A DNA stretch of 64,000 nt from Clostridia bacterium (GTDB lineage Bacteria > Bacillota > Clostridia > TANB77 > CAG-508), in contig JAGALX010000008.1 in assembly GCA_017625035.1 (NCBI GenBank), positions 16,105 to 80,104 on the forward strand, written 5' to 3'. Positions 54,521 to 62,285 of the stretch are shown here, piece by piece. The translations under genes and the position numbers were made by a program. The first letter of the stretch is position 1; each line of letters starts with the position of its first letter. The notes beneath the pieces were generated by a model. It was not told where the DNA came from. It saw only the letters and a program-made list of their open reading frames with translations, and did no database searches.

Positions 54521-55240
54521 GTGGATTTTTCGTCTATGTTTCATATAAAAGACTATAAATATTGGTTAAGAAAACAATTAACACTAAAAATTATTCTTAT
54601 TGTGAGCATTAGTCTAATTATTTTAACAGCTTACTATATTGTAGATGGATTTTCTACAACAGTTAGTGAATTTTCAACTACAACAACACAAACATCATCT
54701 CAATCAGGAACAGAAGAAGATTCAACAGAGCAAAATAATGATGAAGGCAGTAGTGAAATAAGCCATACTCAATATGAAAATATGATTTATAAAGGTGGAA
54801 CTCTACCATTACCATTCCCAGAAGATTATGCAATTCTAACATCTCCATTCAATCCAAACAGAAAGCACCCAATTTCAAAAGTTATAAGACCACATAAAGG
54901 AGCTGATATTGTTGGGAAAAGAGGAACACAGATTTTAGCCGTTGCAGATGGTAAAGTTACTGTTTCAAGTTTTGATAAAGGTGGGTATGGTAATTGGGTG
55001 GAGATAGAGCATAATATTAATGGAAAAGTAATTAGAACAAGATATGGACACATGAGAGATACACCACTTGTTAAGGTTGGAGATATAGTTATAGCAGGTA
55101 CGGTTATAGGTATACAAGGTCAAACAGGTGGGGCAACTGGAGAGCATTTACATTTTGAAGTTAGAATAGACGGCGAAGCTGTGAATCCACTATCATATTT
55201 AATAGGTAAAGATACAATTGAAACATATAAGCAATGGTAA
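54521..55240 (+). CDS. Membrane-anchored M23 peptidase (VirB1-like wall hydrolase)
   Basis: 239 residues from GTG 54521 (GAAGGGG upstream). A cytoplasmic tail and membrane helix (~28-48) precede a Thr/Ser-rich spacer. The LytM/M23 domain has HKGADIVGKRGTQILAVADGKV (zinc His-x3-Asp) and TGEHLHFEVRIDG (HxH). It opens peptidoglycan for the transfer channel. Intact, with all zinc ligands. Confidence 0.88.
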   Translation: MDFSSMFHIKDYKYWLRKQLTLKIILIVSISLIILTAYYIVDGFSTTVSEFSTTTTQTSSQSGTEEDSTEQNNDEGSSEISHTQYENMIYKGGTLPLPFPEDYAILTSPFNPNRKHPISKVIRPHKGADIVGKRGTQILAVADGKVTVSSFDKGGYGNWVEIEHNINGKVIRTRYGHMRDTPLVKVGDIVIAGTVIGIQGQTGGATGEHLHFEVRIDGEAVNPLSYLIGKDTIETYKQW

Positions 55241-55253
55241 AGGAGTTTTTTTT

Positions 55254-55508
55254 ATGGGTGATAAAAGTAATAAAGATGAGTTAATTAAAATTGTAGTTTT
55301 AGGTATCATAATAGTTATTCTTGTAGTAGTTTCTATAATAATAAATAAAAGTAAAATAAATCCTTCAGAAAATGAAAATAATATTAAAATAAATGCAAAT
55401 GATTTTCCAATTGAAAACATAGATTCTGATAGAATTGAAGTAATTGATGATATTAATGGGATTTATTATTATGAATTAGAGGATTATGGTGATTTCCAAG
55501 ATGATTGA
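55254..55508 (+). CDS. Small single-pass membrane protein of the transfer operon
   Basis: 84 residues. One helix (LIKIVVLGIIIVILVVVSIIINK) and an acidic outside tail (INANDFPIENIDSDRIEVIDD, YYELEDYGDFQDD). Not recognised. AAGGAG precedes the ATG. It is the last gene before promoter cassette 4. Confidence 0.6.
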   Translation: MGDKSNKDELIKIVVLGIIIVILVVVSIIINKSKINPSENENNIKINANDFPIENIDSDRIEVIDDINGIYYYELEDYGDFQDD

Positions 55509-55519
55509 TATAAGTCTAA

Positions 55520-55574
55520 TTTCAAATTTGTTTCAAAATCATTTCATTGTTTTTGGAATAATACTAAGTATAAT
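55520..55574 (+). promoter_or_regulatory. Shared ICE promoter cassette, copy 4
   Basis: TTCAAATTTGT / TTCAAAATCAT / TTCATTG repeats, -35 TTGTTT (55547-55552), a 16-base spacer, -10 TATAAT (55569-55574). Upstream of the MinD-like gene and the sortase/VirD4 genes. Confidence 0.82.
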
Positions 55575-55620
55575 TATAGTATAGAATAACATTATATAAA
55601 TACATAAAAAATAAAAGATA

Positions 55621-55662
55621 TAAGAGAAAGAGCAAATTTAAGGCTCTTTCTCTTATATTTTT
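55621..55662 (+). terminator. Leader terminator/attenuator, operon 4
   Basis: TAAGAGAAAGAGC (55621-55633) pairs perfectly with GCTCTTTCTCTTA (55643-55655), followed by TATTTTT. Confidence 0.85.
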
Positions 55663-55676
55663 GGAGAGGAGAGCAA

Positions 55677-56912
55677 ATGGATAACGAAATGACTTCAATA
55701 GAAGGTTATGAAGTTTACAAGAGAGATGGTAAATCAGTACAAAGTGAAGAAAGTAAAGATAAAATAAAAAAATTGATTTATGTGGGAAAAGCAAGAAACA
55801 ATCAGCTAGAAACTGTTATAGAAGAGCAAAACATAGTTGTTCTTGCCAGAATGTTGAATGAATTTAATATTACAGAGCTTTTTAGAGAAGATTTAAGAGC
55901 AATAAATAATATTGATTATCTAGTATTGGATTTATCAGCTTTTGTAAATTCATCTAAAAATGATGAAATACTAAAAAACTTAGATAAGTTAAGATGGAAC
56001 TTTGAATTTAGAATAATACTGATTTGTTCAGGATTTAGAAAAGGTAATGAAATATTATCTCAATGCTTTTATATGGGAATTTATAATTTAGTAACTGCAA
56101 GTACAGATACACAAATGTATGACCAATTAAAAATATGTTTTAGTAACAAGGGGATGACTTATGCTCAAGCAAGTCAATTTAGGATTGATATTTTGGGAAA
56201 GAGTACAAGTAATAATTCTGTTATAAAAACTGAATTTCAGAAGATAAAGCAAGATGTGACTATTGGTGTATTAGGTGTAACAAGGCATATTGGAGTAACA
56301 ACTTGGGCTATTAATTTATTACATTTCTTTAATGAACTTCCAAATGTAAAGGCCTGTTTGATAGAGGCAAATAACCATAATGACATTGTAAATTTAACAG
56401 ATGTTAATGAAATAAACAAAATGGGAATAGAGCATTTTCCTTCTATTGGAGAAGTAAGAGCCAACGGAATGGAGATGTTTTACGATTTGTCAAAAATAGG
56501 AGATATAACATCTCAAAATTACGATTTCTATATTTATGATTTTGGAGTAACTTCAGAGCTAAGCGATTCAGAACTTGCCTCATTTTTGAATAAAGATATT
56601 AAATTTATAATTTTAGGAAGTTGTCTTTGGGAATATAAGTATATTTCTGAAACATTTGAAAAGATACGAATTTCAAATGAACAGGACAGACTTTATTTTG
56701 TGTATAACTTTGTAAAGAGGGAAGATCAAAAAGAAATAAAATCTCAAATGGGAAATTTTAATGTTTATTTTAATGAATATCAACCTGAACCATTTGAACT
56801 TAAATCAAAATCTTATTTAGAAGAGGTTTTAAGACGATATTTGTCTAATTCATATTTTGAAGAGCAGAAACCGAAAAATAAATTTAATTTTAAAAAATTA
56901 TTTAAGAAATAA
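55677..56912 (+). CDS. MinD/CpaE-like P-loop protein of the transfer region
   Basis: 411 residues. An N-terminal response-receiver-like region (NIVVLARMLNEFNITELF; RIILICSGFRKGNEILSQCFYMGIYNLVTA) is followed by a P-loop ATPase-like domain with a weak Walker A (VLGVTRHIGVTTWAINLLHFF) and CLIEANNHND. This is the CpaE arrangement. The classic GKGGxGKT lysines are missing, so ATP binding is doubtful. Possibly a localisation factor for the transfer machine or a partner for ParB. Confidence 0.6.
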   Translation: MDNEMTSIEGYEVYKRDGKSVQSEESKDKIKKLIYVGKARNNQLETVIEEQNIVVLARMLNEFNITELFREDLRAINNIDYLVLDLSAFVNSSKNDEILKNLDKLRWNFEFRIILICSGFRKGNEILSQCFYMGIYNLVTASTDTQMYDQLKICFSNKGMTYAQASQFRIDILGKSTSNNSVIKTEFQKIKQDVTIGVLGVTRHIGVTTWAINLLHFFNELPNVKACLIEANNHNDIVNLTDVNEINKMGIEHFPSIGEVRANGMEMFYDLSKIGDITSQNYDFYIYDFGVTSELSDSELASFLNKDIKFIILGSCLWEYKYISETFEKIRISNEQDRLYFVYNFVKREDQKEIKSQMGNFNVYFNEYQPEPFELKSKSYLEEVLRRYLSNSYFEEQKPKNKFNFKKLFKK

Positions 56913-56930
56913 ATAGGAGGGGGGATTTAT

Positions 56931-57221
56931 ATGAAAGGAAAAAATAAAGGATTTTATGAGAGATATAAGATTGAAATGAAGAATAAAGAAAAAGAGCAAC
57001 AGCTAAGAAAGAAATATGACATTGATTATGATAAGAAGGTTGTTATTGAACAAAGCTCAAAACTTGATAAGATAATATATTATCTGTCTAGTTTTATACT
57101 AAAGACATCTAAAGTAGCTTTATATTCAATTGTACTTTGCTTGTCTAGTATTGGTGCAACAGTTTTGATAAATGAAAGTTTAAGAGAGATATTTTTTGAA
57201 TTATTAAAAATTGCAATATAG
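56931..57221 (+). CDS. Small membrane protein of the transfer region
   Basis: 96 residues: a charged N-terminus (KNKGFYERYKIEMKNKEKEQQLRKKYDIDYDKK), then two hydrophobic stretches (IIYYLSSFILKTSKVALYSIVLCLSSIGATVLI). Not recognised. AGGAGGGGGG precedes the ATG. Confidence 0.55.
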   Translation: MKGKNKGFYERYKIEMKNKEKEQQLRKKYDIDYDKKVVIEQSSKLDKIIYYLSSFILKTSKVALYSIVLCLSSIGATVLINESLREIFFELLKIAI

Positions 57222-57235
57222 TAGGGGGAATTTTT

Positions 57236-58243
57236 ATGCGAATTGGTTTGAAGAAAGCATTATTTATTATTTTTATAATTGTATCTATGAACATATCATC
57301 AGTTGTTTGGGCGAAGGAAGTCAAAAGGAATATACTTACAACTGATAATTTAGATGTTAATTCTATAAACAAAGAAATTGAAGAAGAAGGAAAAACTTAC
57401 ATATATAGTGGATTTGATAAAGAAGTTATAGATCCTGATGTAAAATTTCAAAGTTATGTTTCAGAGGAGAAAGTTTTAGATTTTATTGATGATAATTATC
57501 TTAAATCACAATTTGACAATACATACATTTATGAAGATGAAGAATATAGTGGAGAACTTTTTATAAAGGACTTTGACATAACTGAAATTGATAATGGTTA
57601 TCAAGAAAAAATAGATAGTAAATTAATTTATTATAATAATCTGGCAACTAATGACTTAGAACAGATTGCTAAAAATAGAAATATTGATGGAAAGGAATAT
57701 GTACTTATAAATGTTGAATGGTCAGCTAATAGTATTACAGAAATAGATGAAACTAAAGTACCTCAGTCATACAACGGAAAAGCTTTATATCAATGTATTG
57801 TAACAGAAAAAAATGCGAATACATATAAGGTACAAGCTACATATGAAGGAACTGTTAAATCAAAGATAAATAAGTTTAACTACACTATAAAATATACAGA
57901 AAAAGAAGAAAATAAGATTGAGGAAGAGAAAAAGGATTATATTGTACCAACATTAATTGTGGGTGGTATTTTTGTATTAGTGTTAGCAAGTATTTTATTT
58001 AATAAAAATGCTACTGTTTATAATATTCAAGATGGAAAAATGGTAAAGATAAAATCACAAAAGATTAAAAATGGCTCAATTATTGATATTACTAATTCTG
58101 AAAAGATAAATGGAAATAATTTTGTTTTAAAAATTAAAGAATCAAGTTATTCAAAATTAAAAGGAAAGAGAGCTTATATTCAATTAAATAAACAAAGAAA
58201 ATCAATTTTTATAATAGCAAAAAATAATAGTTTTAAATTTTAG
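57236..58243 (+). CDS. Signal-peptide protein with C-terminal membrane helix
   Basis: 335 residues. Signal peptide ~1-28 (ALFIIFIIVSMNISSVVWAKE), an extracellular domain of ~210 residues, one membrane helix (~236-256, YIVPTLIVGGIFVLVLASILF) and a basic cytoplasmic tail that looks like a small beta domain. It is encoded directly before the sortase. Function unknown; probably part of the surface part of the transfer system. Confidence 0.6.
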   Translation: MRIGLKKALFIIFIIVSMNISSVVWAKEVKRNILTTDNLDVNSINKEIEEEGKTYIYSGFDKEVIDPDVKFQSYVSEEKVLDFIDDNYLKSQFDNTYIYEDEEYSGELFIKDFDITEIDNGYQEKIDSKLIYYNNLATNDLEQIAKNRNIDGKEYVLINVEWSANSITEIDETKVPQSYNGKALYQCIVTEKNANTYKVQATYEGTVKSKINKFNYTIKYTEKEENKIEEEKKDYIVPTLIVGGIFVLVLASILFNKNATVYNIQDGKMVKIKSQKIKNGSIIDITNSEKINGNNFVLKIKESSYSKLKGKRAYIQLNKQRKSIFIIAKNNSFKF

Positions 58244-58255
58244 ATGGAGGTAGCA

Positions 58256-58835
58256 ATGAAGGAAGTTAGAGTTAGAAAAAGATATGTAATTGCAATTATA
58301 TTTATGGTTTCTATTTTTATTGCTATTACATTAAGTTTTAAGATTGAAAGAAATATGTTTACTTCAACTACAGAAGAAGTATCAACAATTGAAGTCAAAG
58401 AGATAATTGAAGATGGTGAAGTTGTAGATAAAATTGATATAAAGTATGATTGGCAAATTACAATACCAAAAATAAGTTTGATAGCACCAATTGATGAGGG
58501 CTCTGATGTAATGGTATTAAAAAATAATGTAGGTCATATTTCAGGCACAGGAATTATTGAACGGAAATATATGTTTAGCAGGTCATAATAATACAGCAAA
58601 TTATGAATCAGGAAATTTTTATTTTGATAGAATTGATGAACTTGAAATTGGAGATAAAATTTATTATAGGATTAATAATCAAGATTTTAAATTTCAAGTA
58701 AAAGAAATGAAAGAAGTTAATGAAAAAGATTTATCTATATTGGATAATACAGATACAACAGAGCTTACTTTAATTACTTGTATACAAGGGAAGCATAGTA
58801 GTAGATTGATTGTTATTGCAGAGCAAACTTTGTAG
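58256..58835 (+). CDS. Sortase, expressed through a +1 shift at CGG
   Basis: The combined product is ~192 residues. N-terminal membrane helix (VIAIIFMVSIFIAITLSF), then WQITIPKISLIAPIDEG, typical of sortase strand 1. CGG at 58562 interrupts. Skipping the C gives GNICLAGHNNTANYE (catalytic His), and later LTLITCIQGKHSSRLIVIAEQ (catalytic Cys in TLITC and Arg). Without the shift the enzyme ends before all catalytic residues. ATG 58256 follows GGAGGTAGC. A likely substrate is the LPRTG adhesin of the same element. Confidence 0.85.
58562..58565 (+). other. CGG +1 recoding site (sortase)
   Basis: In-frame GAA CGG; the frame resumes at GGA giving IIEGNICLAGHN. The zero frame stops at 58588. Confidence 0.88.
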
Positions 58836-58846
58836 GAGGTGTTAAA

Positions 58847-61099
58847 GTGAAAATTGGAAAAACAGTAATTTTTAATATTATTTTTTTTATAATTGTAGGA
58901 AGTATTTCTGTTGTTTTGTCTGTTTTAATAGCTAATGTCCTAAGTTTAGTATATAGCCAAAATCCAGAGCAGATATTAAATCTTAATGTTGATATTATGA
59001 TAGATAGAGCTATCAATAATGAGGCTGTAAATAAAATGTTTTGGATAATACTTGCAATGTTTGGACTTATAATTTTTGCTTCAAATTATAAAAGGTGGTT
59101 TGGTTTAAAAGATTATAAATCAGGTGTATTTAAAGTTACAGATGATATAGAAATTCCAGTTGCAGTAGGAGATAAGCAGACACAACAAGGCTCTTCGTGG
59201 TGGCTTTCTTCTAAAAAATTTTCAAAGGTGTTTAGTGTGAATACAATAGATCCTGAAAATATCACAATAAAAAAATTACTTTTTAATGCAGATGAAGAAA
59301 CTAAAGCTATTAATAGAATTAAGATACCTAAAATAGAAGTGAATGAACAAGAAAATATTGATGAGCCAAAATTAAAAATGTTGATTAATAAGGAGTATTC
59401 AAAAATAGATAAGAAAGAAATACCTAAAGATGAATCAAAAGTTTTCAAAAAGGGTGGGATTGCACTTGGAAAAAGAGAGCGAAAGGTGTTTAGTAGAACA
59501 TCAAAGTTTCCTTTTGTAAATGTCAGAACAGTTGAAGACATATATTATGTTGGAGATAACGTTCATACACTAACAGTTCGGAGCAACAAGGTCAGGAAAA
59601 ACAAGATGTATGGTAATCGAAAGTATATATAATTGTGCATTAGCAGGAGAATCAATGATAATAAGTGATCCTAAGCGGAGAGCTTTTTGAATATACTTCA
59701 GGAGGATTGAAACAACTAGGGTATAATGTAGTAACTCTTGATTTTAAAAATCCTATGAGGTCATCTTGTTATAATTTTTTACAACCAGTAATAGACGAAA
59801 TAAAAAAAGGAAATATAGCACAAGCTCAAAATAAGGCATCAGATATTTGTGAATCTTTGGTGGGTGAGGCAAAACGGAGAAAAGATATGGAATGATGGGG
59901 AAAAGAGCACTATAAAAACAGGAATTATGGCTGTATGTATGGAAGCTCCAGAAGAATATAAAAATATAGCAAATGTGTATTACTTTTTAAGTACTATGTG
60001 CAAAGAGCAAAAAGATGGCTCAATGCTTATGGATAAATTTTTAGAAGATATAAGGAATGGTACAGCAAGTATAGCACCCAATCCAAATCACCCTGCTATT
60101 GCTTCATTTGCTCCTGCAAGTATAGCACCATCAAAAACTAGAGCAAGTTTCTTTACATCAGCACTTAATAGTTTAGTTTTATTTAGTGATGAATATATAG
60201 CAAGTATGACAAGTAAAACAGAAATAAGGGCAGAGGACTTAGCAAATAAGAAGACAGTACTTTATATGATTCTACCAGATGAAAAACTTACTTTTTATTC
60301 TTTATGCTCTTTGTTTGTAAATCAAATATATCAGCAACTTGTAAATATAGCAGATGTTAATGGTGGAGCATTAAAAAATAGAGTTAATTTTATATTGGAT
60401 GAATTTCGGAAATTTTAGTGCAATTTCAAACTTTGGTCGGATTTTTAACTGTTGGTGGAGGAAGAAAAATAAGATTTAACTTATTCTTGCAATCATTTTC
60501 TCAACTGAATAGCAAATATGATGAAAATACAGCACAAAATATTTTAGATAATTGCCATATATGGTGCTATCTAAAGACCTCAAATGATACAACAGCAGAA
60601 AAAATCAGTAAAAAATTACGGTACATATACTTGTAGTTCATATTCAGAATCAAATTCTGGAAATATGGGTAGCTCTTCTGTAAATAAAAGTAAATCTATG
60701 AGTTTGGCACAAAGAGCACTATTAACACCTGCTGAAGTATTAAGAATTAATAGACCATATCTTTTAGTTATGTTTTCAGGTCAAAATCCTGCAATGACAA
60801 AAGCCCCTGATTTATCAAAATGGATTTTTAATCGCTTATTATCACTTGGAGATGAAGATTTTTGTACTAAAGTAAGAATAATAAGGGAAACCGCAAGAGA
60901 AGAACGAACTAATGCATTAATTCCAATATGGGATATAGAGCAAGAGATAAAAAATAATGCCAACAAAGATGAAAATAAAAAAGTAATTGAACAAAAAAGG
61001 AAAGTTAGGGAAAAAAAGTTTGGTCATAGGGCTCCTATGGTAGAGCTTGATAGAGATAGGATTGATGAGAATATAGTTATAAGAAAGGTTATAGTATAA
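58847..61099 (+). CDS. virD4: VirD4/TraG-type coupling protein, with six +1 shifts at CGG
   Basis: The combined product is ~748 residues. Two N-terminal helices and a linker (244 codons) run to VHTLTV. Six CGG shifts then restore, in order, GATRSGKT (Walker A), DPKGELFEYTSGG, EAKGEKIWNDGEKS, LDEFGNFSAI (Walker B region), NFGGFLTVGGGRKIRFNLFLQSFSQL, and KLGTYTCSSYSES, after which LAQRALLTPAEVLRI completes the TRAG-D C-terminal domain. Each junction reproduces family consensus with no residue lost. Start GTG with TAGGAGGTG. It couples the relaxase-DNA complex to the channel. Without shifting, no ATPase domain is made. Confidence 0.9.
59579..59582 (+). other. CGG +1 recoding site (VirD4 site 1)
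   Basis: GTT CGG; resumes at GGA, the first Gly of Walker A GATRSGKT. Confidence 0.92.
59676..59679 (+). other. CGG +1 recoding site (VirD4 site 2)
   Basis: AAG CGG; resumes at GGA giving SDPKGELFEYT, a VirD4 signature. Confidence 0.92.
59875..59878 (+). other. CGG +1 recoding site (VirD4 site 3)
   Basis: AAA CGG; resumes at GGA giving GEAKGEKIWNDGEKS. The zero frame stops at 59895. Confidence 0.9.
60407..60410 (+). other. CGG +1 recoding site (VirD4 site 4)
   Basis: TTT CGG; resumes at GGA giving LDEFGNF, the Walker B-adjacent signature. The zero frame stops at 60418. Confidence 0.92.
60438..60441 (+). other. CGG +1 recoding site (VirD4 site 5)
   Basis: GGT CGG, only ten codons after site 4; resumes at GGA giving NFGGFLTVGGGRK. 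Confidence 0.9.
60619..60622 (+). other. CGG +1 recoding site (VirD4 site 6, GGT)
   Basis: TTA CGG; resumes at GGT giving SKKLGTYTCSS. The zero frame stops at 60636. Confidence 0.9.
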
Positions 61100-61106
61100 A
61101 AGTGTA

Positions 61107-61161
61107 TTTCAAAAATCCTTCAAAATCATTTCATTGTTTTTCATATAACCCCAAGTATAAT
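61107..61161 (+). promoter_or_regulatory. Shared ICE promoter cassette, copy 5
   Basis: TTCAAAAATCC / TTCAAAATCAT / TTCATTG repeats, -35 TTGTTT (61134-61139), a 16-base spacer, -10 TATAAT (61156-61161). It starts 8 bases after the VirD4 stop. Confidence 0.82.
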
Positions 61162-61230
61162 TATAGTATAAGATTTATTTACAAAACATATAAATAAGCT
61201 CCTCTCGTTATGTTAAAAAATTAAATCTTT

Positions 61231-61277
61231 AAAGACAGAAAAAACTTTAATGTTTTATTTTCTGTCTTTTATTTTTT
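61231..61277 (+). terminator. Leader terminator/attenuator, operon 5
   Basis: AAAGACAGAAAA pairs with TTTTCTGTCTTT (61258-61269), followed by a long T run. Confidence 0.8.
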
Positions 61278-61297
61278 TATAGGAGGTATTTAGGATT

Positions 61298-61402
61298 ATG
61301 GAAGAAAATTTAAAGAAAACTTTAACTGTGGGAAAAGTTTTAAGTGTGGCTATGCCGAAGATAATGAGATTGGATTTTAGGAGGTTTTTATTATGCAGGT
61401 AG
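61298..61402 (+). CDS. Short leader-like ORF
   Basis: 34 residues (MEENLKKTLTVGKVLSVAMPKIMRLDF...). AGGAGGT precedes the ATG, and its last codons contain the ribosome site and start of the next gene (10-base overlap). It may couple translation of the downstream gene or be a small basic protein. Confidence 0.45.
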   Translation: MEENLKKTLTVGKVLSVAMPKIMRLDFRRFLLCR

Positions 61403-62283
61403 ATACAAGATATGAGTTATATAAGGATTTATGTTTTTCAAGAAGTACAAGTCCATCTAAGTTAGGATATACATATACTATTAATAGTTGGAGTCAAGAT
61501 TTTGAAAATGAAATGTTAAGACCAAGTATTGGTAATCAAGATGAGTTTGATGACTATATAGAATATAAGGTTTTATCAGAAATTGCTAAGAAATATGCAA
61601 GTGAAAGAAACTCTTATGGGGAATTAGAATCTACAATGAGCTATTATCTACAAAAATACAATATTAAAGATTTTAAGAATAATAAGATACTAGACACATC
61701 AATGTATAACAGAATCAAAAATGTATATGACAGAGAGTTACATAAAAAGATAATATATAGATATGATGAAATGTTAGAGAAAGTTCCAGAGCAATATAAA
61801 TCAAAATACAAATATATTCTGGATTTTGATGGGGATAAATCAGATTTTGAAAATTTTTATAATCTAGATAAAAAATTGGTGATTTTAAAATCAATAGAAA
61901 AATTAGAAAATCTTGATTCCAAAGTAAAAGTGTTGGTTCATTGGTCAGAGGACAATGCATTTGGAACAACAACGGCTGGAACCAATGGTGATGACCCAAA
62001 AGTGTATACCATTAAAGAAATGGACAATTTAGTAAATAGAGTATATGGAAGAAATAAAAAGTATAACTATGGATATATCAAAACAAAATTCTCAATCATT
62101 GTAGATGATGGCGAAGATGTAATAGTTTCTGTAACAGATAGAATTGATATTGGAGATCCGTATACAGATACATTTACAAAATTTATGAAAAGATATTATG
62201 GACAAGAATATGTGGAAGCTTTAAGTAAATTTGATAATTATTTAGAAAGTCAATGTGAATTGCAAGAAAGTGAGGTGAGATAG
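61393..62283 (+). CDS. Hypothetical ICE accessory protein
   Basis: 296 residues, soluble, not recognised. The N-terminal half is helical (ELYKDLCFSRSTSPSKLGY; YIEYKVLSEIAKKYASERNSYGELEST). The C-terminal half contains VKVLVHWSEDNAFG and FSIIVDDGEDVIVSVTDRIDIGD, a mixed alpha/beta region resembling the small LPD-type domains in large ICE/phage proteins. Possibly a protein delivered to or acting in the recipient; this is speculative. Confidence 0.5.
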   Translation: MQVDTRYELYKDLCFSRSTSPSKLGYTYTINSWSQDFENEMLRPSIGNQDEFDDYIEYKVLSEIAKKYASERNSYGELESTMSYYLQKYNIKDFKNNKILDTSMYNRIKNVYDRELHKKIIYRYDEMLEKVPEQYKSKYKYILDFDGDKSDFENFYNLDKKLVILKSIEKLENLDSKVKVLVHWSEDNAFGTTTAGTNGDDPKVYTIKEMDNLVNRVYGRNKKYNYGYIKTKFSIIVDDGEDVIVSVTDRIDIGDPYTDTFTKFMKRYYGQEYVEALSKFDNYLESQCELQESEVR

Positions 62284-62285
62284 TA

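Noticed and set aside
21890..60622. Systematic sequencing or assembly error adding a C before GG
   Set aside because: Not fully rejected: it is the main rival. Against it, over 50 NGG/CGG contexts in other genes are unaffected and the flanking bases differ. Raw reads are needed.
53935..60622. Classic slippery-heptamer programmed frameshifting with stop codon or hairpin stimulator
   Set aside because: The codons before CGG vary and many are not slippery, stops lie at different distances, and no common downstream structure was seen.
52675..61099. Treating virB4, the sortase gene and virD4 as pseudogenes
   Set aside because: Every break is the identical CGG-to-GGN event, no other stops or indels occur, and all catalytic motifs are kept; random decay would not do this.
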